Assembly (NCBI GenBank): GCA_016788705.1
Contig: JAEUSQ010000007.1
Location: forward strand, 124,001-188,000
Reading direction: 5' to 3'
Source: Bacteroidetes Order II. bacterium
GTDB taxonomy: Bacteria; Bacteroidota; Rhodothermia; Rhodothermales; UBA2364
DNA length: 64,000 nucleotides
The position numbers were made by a program, and so were the translations under genes. Positions 37,201 through 44,213 of this stretch are shown here, one piece after another (position 1 is the first letter of the stretch; each line of letters begins with the position of its first letter). The notes under the pieces were generated by a model, which worked only from the letters and a program-made list of their open reading frames with translations, did no database searches and had not been told where the DNA came from.

Positions 37201-39286
37201 TGCACAAAGTGGCCAAAACGTGACCTATTATATCGTGGTAGTAAATGACGGCCCAGATGATGCGACCAATGTGACCGTTCACGACCCGCTTCACAGTTCG
37301 CTTACGTACATTGCTAGCGGTACTTCGCAAGGCGCCTACAACCCAAGTACGGGTGAGTGGAATATCGGAACCCTGCCCGTTGGTGGACAAGCCGAGCTAA
37401 AGATTGAGGTACAACTTGGCAAAGAATGTCTGGTTTATAACATTGCACAGGTTACTGGTAGCGATGCTCTCGACCCAGATTCTACTCCCAATAACTATGT
37501 TGGTATATTTGATGAAGATGATGTAGATGTGGCAGTTGTGAATGGTTGTTCGTTCTCTTCGGGCGGTAATAATGGCGGCTTGGAGTCGAATGGCAATCTT
37601 GCCAGTGCAATTGCCACCCGAAACTTCAACCGTGCCCACTTACCGGGTGTCGAAACAGAATATGGCCCGTTTAACCGTCATACCGAAAAACAGCTAAACA
37701 AACGGGATGCCCTGGGGGTTATTTTGGACGTGATTCCGCAGGAAGGACCCTTGAAAAGCAGTTCCATTGTCACTACACCGAAAGATCTGCAAGGGATTAC
37801 TAATGCCACCAGCTTCTTTGCAGTGGACTATATGTACACCGACCAACGCCGCGTAGGGGCCATCTTGGCCAATACCACCCCAGACGGTTACACATACGAG
37901 CACACAAAAGCCATTTGTGATCGCCTGAACGGGGCAACGCTCGAAGAAATGACCACCGTAAACATCATGGGACAACCTTTCCAAATGGTCACGTTGCGTC
38001 ATCCAGACGGAGCTGTGGACTATGCTTCTTGGTTTGTGGTGTATCAGACAGTAGATGGTTTTCAGGTAGAAAATCAGTTCCGCCGTGCCGGATATAAGCC
38101 CATACAAACCGGAAATGAAATCCTGAACTTCCAGGTTTGGTCGGTGGTACCCCAATTTACCAAAGGACTTGTAGAGGAAATTTTGGTGGCATTACAAAAA
38201 CGTGGTAGTCTAAACTGGACGGGTAACCTTCCACAAATGCCAAAAGTATATGTTCGGAAAGCACAATATGCTTCTGGAAAAATGAATCTGGAAGTGGTGA
38301 ACTTGGCTGGTGCCAGTAGTATGACCTTTAATGGCACGCAAGCCCGTACCGAAAGTGGTGATCGTGTGCCCTTCTCTCAATTGGTTTCGCTGACCAATAC
38401 CGAGCCGGGAAGTGTGGAGTGGTTGGAAGTTCCGGTTAACGCCTTGTATGACATTGGTTTCTCCATTAGCAACGAAGTAGATACTGCCACCGATGAGTTG
38501 TATCTGGCAGATGGACCGTGGGGGGCGAGTGCCGATCCTGCGGGCGCACAAGTTGCCCGGTTCTTGGTTAAGTCGGTAGATGCGGCCAATACCAGTGCGG
38601 ACGTTTATACGGTAGATCGCGCCGTTGAAATTAGCGGTCAGGTTAAAACGTGGGTGGCTGTTTTTCGGAGTTTACAACCCAACCAACGTCCGACCAATTT
38701 GGGCGCTTTCAATACCTTGCGGTTCAAGGCGAAGGGCGCAGCCAACCTAAAAGTGGTTTTGGAAAAAGCAGGCATCAAAACGTGGGACCAATACGCAACG
38801 CGCGTCAGTCTTTCGGAAAACGAAGCGGTCTATGAATTGCCCTTCCCATCCTTCCGCGTTGCAGATGGAACAGGAAGGTTCCGTGCCGATGATGTAACCC
38901 AGTTGGTATTCTATGTGGAAGGCAATGGCCAGGCCAGTCAAGCCTTTGACCTAAGCATCTCGGATGTACAATTTGTCTCCGGAACAAGTGTTGCAGCAGA
39001 GAATGAGGCCCAGCCAACAACGTTTGCCTTGGATCAGAACTACCCGAATCCGTTCAATCCGAGTACAAACATCCGTTTCACCCTGCCTGAGTCAGGTAAG
39101 GTTGCGCTTAAGGTATATGACATGCTGGGACGTCAGGTGGCGACCTTGGTAAACAACGAGCTTCGTACAGCGGGCGTCCATACCATTACCTTCGATGCAG
39201 CCAATTTACCGAGTGGAACCTATGTGTACCGCCTCGAAGTGGCCGGACAAGCGGCCATTACCCGCAAAATGATCTTCGTAAAGTAA
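34256..39286 (+). CDS. Giant surface protein with DUF11/SdrD domains and T9SS signal
   Basis: A 1676-residue exported protein. A signal peptide (LGWLFVLFFLSGGTATFAQ) is followed by several DUF11-type Ig-like repeats (for example SIAKRANVSSVPSGQTFYYT and ADLALKKGVDNPIAQSGQNV), one SdrD-B-like module (GSFFWLDEDRDGVQGEKESG, residues about 850-930), then a 450-residue region of unrecognised fold (about 1150-1580), and a C-terminal type IX sorting domain (DQNYPNPFNPSTNIRF to RKMIFVK). It is probably exported by T9SS and attached to, or released from, the cell surface, acting as an adhesin or matrix protein; that role is inferred. The Met at 34256 starts the signal peptide. It stands alone with its own terminator. 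Confidence 0.85.
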   Translation: MKKQFTPPKKKSNSPRVSSGWLGWLFVLFFLSGGTATFAQSSLSIAKRANVSSVPSGQTFYYTVQYACSSPTTPCNDVVVRDSLAAGLTYLGNVGSVHTTSSSYNSTSRIVTFNFGTLASGSTGELQITVKFPEGTTPNGTVVKNRAAIFATNAATVTSNTVSVTATAVSKWEVDKQITTSSFIDFDVSYKVALCSPNAGNLGGLNLQNARLVDTLPLNAVFVSASNSGVYDAINRTVTWNLGSIGVTNGGCTSRTVTVQYPSTVFSNGQTVVNRVEGFGTPYGLSDQSLGTDQVSHVLSGFVPSTGSTLNKYVDFGEKVVGQVASYTFNLKNSSNVAVNDFVLEDAIPVALDVTEITSGGYPSAAPVNIWYKTNLNSSYALVPGSPFSSNSTVLVSAMGLGSSEVITHLKWDWGTVAVGFAPSSTALRPGLKATLLATDRNGNAVNTGSIVQNCGSLGFVYNGNVTNRNACVNVEVIDPMARPYPYKEETTTGPYLPGSTVGYRLRVRNYGLATHKLDKPVLMDLLPESQVFVDGSWTYDAGNAGMAAPVFEKLENYAGSGRTLLRWSWTDAVPVDAAAYISFNAQVKPGTIYGALPNKVQLTSNVGNVRCPATKETDTLDLDGDGSKSDQICNYTHTIQIQGVPALSANKLVKGEYDDDFHKYPEVGVSTPGGTADYLLQVKNEGNVPMNEAVLIDVLPAIGDQLVTTKDERKSEWRPNLIGAVAAPKGVTVYYSTVANPCTEELGTSKPDCEKPEWRTELPEDITSVRALKFDFAKVEIGLNETLTLSWPMRVPAGAPTEGEVAWNSFAYTATRADNGSRLLAAEPTKVGIALKPIKGIAIGSFFWLDEDRDGVQGEKESGLNGVKVTLIHPGGDEKPGTEDDKEVAFSYTGDDQKGRPGYYLFPNVEEGIYALRFDLPKGFRFTKMDAENDEIDSDINPESGYTEVFKASGASVLNMNGGAWKAKADLALKKGVDNPIAQSGQNVTYYIVVVNDGPDDATNVTVHDPLHSSLTYIASGTSQGAYNPSTGEWNIGTLPVGGQAELKIEVQLGKECLVYNIAQVTGSDALDPDSTPNNYVGIFDEDDVDVAVVNGCSFSSGGNNGGLESNGNLASAIATRNFNRAHLPGVETEYGPFNRHTEKQLNKRDALGVILDVIPQEGPLKSSSIVTTPKDLQGITNATSFFAVDYMYTDQRRVGAILANTTPDGYTYEHTKAICDRLNGATLEEMTTVNIMGQPFQMVTLRHPDGAVDYASWFVVYQTVDGFQVENQFRRAGYKPIQTGNEILNFQVWSVVPQFTKGLVEEILVALQKRGSLNWTGNLPQMPKVYVRKAQYASGKMNLEVVNLAGASSMTFNGTQARTESGDRVPFSQLVSLTNTEPGSVEWLEVPVNALYDIGFSISNEVDTATDELYLADGPWGASADPAGAQVARFLVKSVDAANTSADVYTVDRAVEISGQVKTWVAVFRSLQPNQRPTNLGAFNTLRFKAKGAANLKVVLEKAGIKTWDQYATRVSLSENEAVYELPFPSFRVADGTGRFRADDVTQLVFYVEGNGQASQAFDLSISDVQFVSGTSVAAENEAQPTTFALDQNYPNPFNPSTNIRFTLPESGKVALKVYDMLGRQVATLVNNELRTAGVHTITFDAANLPSGTYVYRLEVAGQAAITRKMIFVK

Positions 39287-39311
39287 CAGACGACCTCTTC
39301 CGCCTATAATA

Positions 39312-39346
39312 AAGGCCGCTTCCGAGCATGGGGGCGGCCTTGTTTG
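39312..39346 (+). terminator. Hairpin terminator after the giant surface protein
   Basis: A perfect 8-bp stem (AAGGCCGC at 39312-39319, GCGGCCTT at 39334-39341) with a 14-base loop and a short T-rich tail. Confidence 0.65.
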
Positions 39347-39433
39347 TAAGCATAGGTTTGTAATTTCGTCATAAATAGTGGGCATGGTTGGCGTATATTC
39401 CGAAAGTACCCTTTCTAACAAAAATAAACGGTT

Positions 39434-40495
39434 ATGATCTCTTTATACCGCCTCTTTTTGGTTATTCTTCTCCTCGTTGTCTCAAACAACGGGTTTTCGG
39501 TTGCCCAAAAAAACACCTTTAAAATAGCCTTTGGCTCATGTGGAAGCGAGGAACACCCTCTACCGATCTTCGACGTGGTGGTTAAACATAAGCCCGATGT
39601 ATTTGTTTTTCTTGGAGATAATATCTATGGTGATACCAAGGACATGAACGAACTGCGGACGAAATATGGCAAATTGGCCGCCAAGCCTACTTTTCAGCAC
39701 TTAAAACGGAATACCAAAATATTGGCCACATGGGACGATCATGACTTTGGCTGGAACGATATTGGCAGGCATTACCCCTTTAAAAAAGAATCCAAAGACA
39801 TCTTTCTGACCTTTTTTGAGGAGCCGAAAGACTCGCCGAGGCGGCAACATGAAGGCATTTATACCTCGTATTACTACAAACAGAAAGGAAAAATCCTTCA
39901 AGTGATTCTTTTAGACAACCGAACCTTCCGTGACGATGTATTGCCTTATAATGGAGAGTTCAAAGACGATAAACGATATTTTTATTCCCTCGACTATGCC
40001 CCTTATACCAAGCCGGATTCTACATTTTTGGGCGAGGCGCAATGGAAGTGGTTAGAGGCCGAGTTGCAAAAACCTGCTGATGTGCGGATTGTTGGGAGTG
40101 GGTCGCAATTTGGCATCGAATACAATGGCTACGAGGCTTGGGCGAATTTCCCCCATGAACAAAAGCGGTTTTTGGAGTTGATCCGAAAAACACGCGCAAA
40201 TGGGGTCTTGTTTATCACTGGAGACGTTCACTACGCCGAAATATCAAAACTACAGGAACCCAATCTATACCCTATCTACGACGTTACGTCGAGCGGCTTG
40301 TCTTCTACTTGGCATTTTGCTACGCCGAACCGAAATCGCATTGAAGGGCCAGTGATGGAAAATCATTTTGGACTCATTACCATAGATTGGGCTGCAAAAG
40401 ATCCGATAATCCGGATGGAAGTGATTGATGTAACCAATAATCAACGCTTTGAGCACACCATCCGTTTGAGCGAAATTTCATTTAAATCAAAATGA
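39434..40495 (+). CDS. PhoD-family alkaline phosphatase/phosphodiesterase
   Basis: Exported metallophosphoesterase of the PhoD type, 353 residues, with an N-terminal signal (LFLVILLLVVSNNGFSVAQ). Family motifs are in order: FKIAFGSCGSEEH, VFVFLGDNIYGDTKD, ILATWDDHDFGWNDIG, LLDNRTFRDD and the C-terminal LFITGDVHYAEISKL that contributes metal ligands. It lacks the N-terminal beta-sandwich domain of B. subtilis PhoD, so it belongs to the shorter group that may release phosphate from diesters. Not linked to pho regulators here. Confidence 0.92.
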   Translation: MISLYRLFLVILLLVVSNNGFSVAQKNTFKIAFGSCGSEEHPLPIFDVVVKHKPDVFVFLGDNIYGDTKDMNELRTKYGKLAAKPTFQHLKRNTKILATWDDHDFGWNDIGRHYPFKKESKDIFLTFFEEPKDSPRRQHEGIYTSYYYKQKGKILQVILLDNRTFRDDVLPYNGEFKDDKRYFYSLDYAPYTKPDSTFLGEAQWKWLEAELQKPADVRIVGSGSQFGIEYNGYEAWANFPHEQKRFLELIRKTRANGVLFITGDVHYAEISKLQEPNLYPIYDVTSSGLSSTWHFATPNRNRIEGPVMENHFGLITIDWAAKDPIIRMEVIDVTNNQRFEHTIRLSEISFKSK

Positions 40496-40719
40496 CACGC
40501 TGTGTTGCGATCAGGAAACGCTGGATGATCCACGAAGACATTGTAAGACCAATGTTCTTATCTGGTAGTCATTGTGTTACATGAAAAATGAGCCTCCCAT
40601 TGCTTCACAGCATCTTGCCGGATTCTTCTTGGTTGCCAAACAGGACTTTGGGCAGAAATTGGTCATTGGATAGCGGTTTCTTGGGTATGGACAGCTTAAC
40701 TTGTAGGGTTCATTAAAAA

Positions 40720-42468
40720 ATGCTCTTGTCACCAAGTAGAAGCGTCGTGTTTAAGCCCAAACTCTTTACCATCTTCCATACGTTTAATCGGGAACAACTC
40801 ACCAAAGACATCATTGCGGGTATTGTCGTGGGCATCTTGGCCCTGCCTCTCTCCATTGCCTTCGCCATTGCTTCGGGCGTTTCGCCGGATAAAGGCTTGT
40901 TTACGGCCATTATTGCTGGATTCTTGGTATCCTTTTTGGGTGGAAGCCGTGTTCAGATCGGTGGGCCTACCGGGGCTTTTATTGTGATCGTCTATGGCAT
41001 CGTACAACAGTATGGCATAGATGGGCTAACGGTTGCCACCATTATGGCTGGGTTGATGCTCGTAGTGATGGGATTTGCGCGTTTGGGTCAGGTGATTAAG
41101 TTTATTCCTTATCCGCTCATTGTAGGCTTCACAACTGGAATTGCGTTGATCATCTTTTCCTCTCAGATGAAAGACTTTTTCGGATGGCGTATGGGGGCTG
41201 TTCCAGCCGATTTTATCGAAAAATGGGTGGCCTATGCGGCACATTTTAACACTACAAACCCTTATGCCATTGGGTTGGGGGTGGGCACCATCATTATTTC
41301 GCTCTTATTTGGCAAGATTTCTCAACGTATCCCAGGATCATTGGTAGCCATTGTGCTGTCCACCCTTGCTGTACACTACTTTCAGTGGCCCGTAGAGACC
41401 ATTGGAAGCCGATTTGGTACCATTCCGTCGGGGTTCCCTTCGTTATCCATCCCGTCGGTGGATTGGGCCATGATCAAAGGATTGTTTCAGCCCGCATTCA
41501 CCATTGCACTTTTGGGCGGGATTGAGTCTTTGTTGTCGGCAGTAGTGGCAGATGGCATGATTGGTAAGACCCACCGATCGAATATGGAACTGGTGGCACA
41601 AGGTGTGGCCAATGTGGTTGCGCCCTTTTTTGGAGGGATTCCTGCAACCGGTGCAATTGCACGAACGGCAACCAATGTAAAAAATGGAGGGCGGACGCCC
41701 GTCGCAGGCATCGTACATGCCCTCACGTTATTATGCATTGTTTTGTTTGTCGGTCATTTGGCGGTGCTGATTCCACTCGCTTGTTTGGCTGGTATTTTGG
41801 TGGTTATTGCCTATAATATGAGTGAATGGCGTTCTTTTCGACGGATTGCCCAAGGGCGCGGGAGCGATGCAGTGGTGTTGGTGGTTACATTTCTATTGAC
41901 CGTCTTGCTGGATCTTACTGTTGCGATAGAAGTCGGAATGGTATTAGCCGCTTTTCTTTTCATGACCCGTATGTCCCAACTTTCGCACGTAGATCTAGTG
42001 AAAGACCTTAAACTTAGAGAGGAAGAATCGGAAGCGGTCGTACATCCAATGGACTTGAGTAATTTTATCGTACCCAAAGGCATTCAGGTGTTTGAAGTTT
42101 CCGGCCCGATGTTCTTTGGGGCCGCGTATAAATTCCAAGAAGAAATTAAACACTTAGAAATGCCTCCGCCCATTCTTATCTTACGGATGCGTTATGTACC
42201 TATGATTGATGCGACGGGCCTTCGGGCAGTGGAAGATGTTTATCGGGAAGTGACGCCAAAAGGCACCAAATTGGTGCTGTCTGGGGTGCAGCCGCCTGTA
42301 TTAGAGGAACTACGAAAATCTCGGCTTTTGTTTAGAATTGGAAAAGGCAATGTATTGCCCGATTTTGCCCACGCACTGGAACGTGCCGTCCGACTACTCG
42401 AAGACACGCATTTAGAGGATCCGGAAGCGGCTGAAAACGAGGAAGGAGAGAGCGTTTTGAGGACTTAA
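40720..42468 (+). CDS. SulP-family anion transporter with STAS domain
   Basis: Inner-membrane SLC26/SulP transporter, 582 residues. About 12-14 hydrophobic segments span residues 30-430, including the family signature regions ALPLSIAFAIASGVSPDKGL, GPTGAFIVIVYG and FFGGIPATGAIARTATN. A cytoplasmic STAS domain covers about 440-555 (VFEVSGPMFFGAAYKFQEEI, PMIDATGLRAVEDVY). Substrates in the family are sulfate, bicarbonate or dicarboxylates; the sequence does not decide which. A cupin gene follows 24 bases downstream and may be co-transcribed. Confidence 0.93.
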   Translation: MLLSPSRSVVFKPKLFTIFHTFNREQLTKDIIAGIVVGILALPLSIAFAIASGVSPDKGLFTAIIAGFLVSFLGGSRVQIGGPTGAFIVIVYGIVQQYGIDGLTVATIMAGLMLVVMGFARLGQVIKFIPYPLIVGFTTGIALIIFSSQMKDFFGWRMGAVPADFIEKWVAYAAHFNTTNPYAIGLGVGTIIISLLFGKISQRIPGSLVAIVLSTLAVHYFQWPVETIGSRFGTIPSGFPSLSIPSVDWAMIKGLFQPAFTIALLGGIESLLSAVVADGMIGKTHRSNMELVAQGVANVVAPFFGGIPATGAIARTATNVKNGGRTPVAGIVHALTLLCIVLFVGHLAVLIPLACLAGILVVIAYNMSEWRSFRRIAQGRGSDAVVLVVTFLLTVLLDLTVAIEVGMVLAAFLFMTRMSQLSHVDLVKDLKLREEESEAVVHPMDLSNFIVPKGIQVFEVSGPMFFGAAYKFQEEIKHLEMPPPILILRMRYVPMIDATGLRAVEDVYREVTPKGTKLVLSGVQPPVLEELRKSRLLFRIGKGNVLPDFAHALERAVRLLEDTHLEDPEAAENEEGESVLRT

Positions 42469-42492
42469 TGCCTATACACACGGCCATTATTC

Positions 42493-42792
42493 ATGACACT
42501 TAGATATTTGAAAACCGCCTTAGCTACGGCCACCCAACCCTTACTTGTCCCTTTGGCCAAAACAGACCAAAACAAGGTGATTGCCATTGGCTTTAAAAAA
42601 GGCATGGTGCTGCGTAAGCATAAAACAGCAATTCCGGCTAAACTGTACGTACTGGAAGGCCAGGTTCAATATGAGGCAGAAAGCGGTGGTATGGTGTTGT
42701 CGCAGTATGAGGAAACGCCTATTCCAGCTGGTGAATACCATGAAGTGACCGCCCAAGAAGAAACACTGTGCTTACTGATTATTGGAGGGTGA
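42493..42792 (+). CDS. Small cupin-like protein
   Basis: A 99-residue single-cupin protein (VIAIGFKKGMVLRKHKTAIP, KLYVLEGQVQYEAESGG, ETPIPAGEYHEVTAQEETLC). It retains the overall cupin strand order with His residues in RKHK and EYHE. It sits between a SulP transporter and a truncated haemoglobin, a pairing with the haemoglobin seen in other Bacteroidota-like genomes; a role in redox or nitrosative stress is inferred from context only. Product is soluble and cytoplasmic. Confidence 0.75.
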   Translation: MTLRYLKTALATATQPLLVPLAKTDQNKVIAIGFKKGMVLRKHKTAIPAKLYVLEGQVQYEAESGGMVLSQYEETPIPAGEYHEVTAQEETLCLLIIGG

Positions 42793-42826
42793 TACTTCTT
42801 TTTCTGTTTAAAGCCATAAAAAACAA

Positions 42827-43231
42827 GTGCAAAACGATATTCAAACGAGTGATGATATCCGGTATTTGGTAGAGGCCTTTTATGCCCAAGTACGTCAAGA
42901 TGCCGTGATCCGACCCCACTTTGAGGAAATTGCAAAAATCAACTGGTCTTTGCATCTCCCTAAGATGTATGCCTTTTGGGAGGCGGTCATTTTTGGTAAA
43001 GCGGGTTATAAAGGCGATCCAATGGCGGTTCATATTCAGTTAGATCAAAAAAAAGCCCTCACCGCCGCTCATTTTGAGCGTTGGATGGCGATCTGGCAGG
43101 AGACACTCCATACCAATTTTAAGGGGCAAAATACCGAAAAAGCCCTGAAACAGGCCCAGGCGATTCAGGCATTAATGCAGCATAAAATCAATAGTTTCCG
43201 TGAACCCACCGAGGATATCGGGGTGATTTAA
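42827..43231 (+). CDS. Group III truncated haemoglobin
   Basis: A 134-residue 2/2 haemoglobin of group III. The proximal His lies in the helix F region VHIQLDQKKALTAAHFERWM, and the B-E helices show DDIRYLVEAFYAQVRQDAVI and LPKMYAFWEAVIFGKAGYKG. Such proteins bind O2 or NO and are thought to protect against nitrosative stress. The frame begins with a GTG at 42827, 34 bases after the cupin gene, and no ATG gives a full-length protein, so a GTG start is taken. Confidence 0.9.
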   Translation: MQNDIQTSDDIRYLVEAFYAQVRQDAVIRPHFEEIAKINWSLHLPKMYAFWEAVIFGKAGYKGDPMAVHIQLDQKKALTAAHFERWMAIWQETLHTNFKGQNTEKALKQAQAIQALMQHKINSFREPTEDIGVI

Positions 43232-43306
43232 TCGGCTAACTTAGGTCTATAAAGGTTTTGATGTTTAGTGCTAAAGCATTCATCCAACTGATAGCCGAAT
43301 AAAACC

Positions 43307-43726
43307 ATGCGTAAAAATCGCTTTATCGTTGTTCTTTTCTTTGTCCTTTTGAATGCGGGTTGTGATTCGGGTTCGGGAACATCCGCAGGGCTTGGTGAAT
43401 GGGGAAGCCCCCAACTTGCTTTGATTGTTACCCAAACGGGTGCGATTATGGAGTTTGGATGTGCGACCGGAACACTTGACAAGCCTATTAAAGCGGATAA
43501 AAACGGACAGTTTTCTGTTTCTGGAACCTATACACCAGGGAGTGGGGTGCCCCCTCCAGAAGGCTATGTACCTCCCGTTTATCCCATTATAGCCACCGGA
43601 AAAATTAGTGGGCAGACCATGACGCTCACGATAATGCGAACCGATCAACCGTCTGAAATTGGGCGTTTTATCGTGTCTAAGGGAACACCTGCCAAACTCC
43701 AAAAATGTCCTGAGAGCCATGTATAA
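43307..43726 (+). CDS. Putative lipoprotein A of a tandem pair
   Basis: A 139-residue lipoprotein with signal and lipobox LNAGC (MRKNRFIVVLFFVLLNAGCD). The mature part is a predicted beta-rich domain with Cys in AIMEFGCATGTL and near the C-terminus (KCPESHV), likely a disulfide, and a Pro-rich loop (GVPPPEGYVPPVYP). The C-terminal segment GRFIVSKG is polar. It overlaps the next, similar lipoprotein gene by 8 bases. Family not recognised. Confidence 0.7.
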   Translation: MRKNRFIVVLFFVLLNAGCDSGSGTSAGLGEWGSPQLALIVTQTGAIMEFGCATGTLDKPIKADKNGQFSVSGTYTPGSGVPPPEGYVPPVYPIIATGKISGQTMTLTIMRTDQPSEIGRFIVSKGTPAKLQKCPESHV

Positions 43727-44105
43727 ACAGGTTATGTTGGTGCTTTTTCTTTTGGTACTCATCGGTTGCGACGCGGAAAAGCCCTCGTTGACAGTGAGGG
43801 GCCGTTTTTCGGGCGAGTTCCGCTTGGTAGCAGATGGTGAACGGGTGCGGTTTGCAGTAGGGTGTTATGAAGGTGACGCCGAAAGAATCATTTTTCGGGA
43901 TGAAAAAGGTGGGTTCGATATTCCGACTATCTTATATAATTCGGTAGGCCCTACAAGGCGTGAAATCCTCGGTCCAGTTAGATTGGTTGGCTCCTTTCTG
44001 CCTCCAATCCTTCAGGTACGCCTCATAATGCCGGAGCAAACTTTAGGGCCATACACATCAAGACAGACATCGGAAGCGGTTTCAGTAGCCTCCCTTTGTC
44101 TCTAA
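43719..44105 (+). CDS. Putative lipoprotein B of a tandem pair
   Basis: A 128-residue lipoprotein (MYKQVMLVLFLLVLIGCD, lipobox IGC). Its layout repeats that of the gene before it: a Cys in the strand VRFAVGCYEGD lines up with FGC of the first, followed by a G-F strand, a loop and a strand with LQVRLIMPEQT lined up with MTLTIMRTDQ, and a second Cys near the end. The Met at 43719 places it in an 8-base overlap with the first gene, implying coupled translation. An in-frame Met further upstream at 43659 lies inside gene A and is unlikely. Function unknown. Confidence 0.65.
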   Translation: MYKQVMLVLFLLVLIGCDAEKPSLTVRGRFSGEFRLVADGERVRFAVGCYEGDAERIIFRDEKGGFDIPTILYNSVGPTRREILGPVRLVGSFLPPILQVRLIMPEQTLGPYTSRQTSEAVSVASLCL

Positions 44106-44213
44106 TTCGCTTTAAAAACGGTTTTTTAGTCGAAATAACATGAAGGAAACTCTGTGTATGCGGATCGGAATTTATTTTCAGGTCTTTCCTTCTGCTTTAT
44201 CCGACTGTTCAAT

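Noticed and set aside
44154-44213. GTG start 60 bases upstream of ppc
   Set aside because: The extra residues have no PEP carboxylase character, and the ATG at 44214 fits the family.
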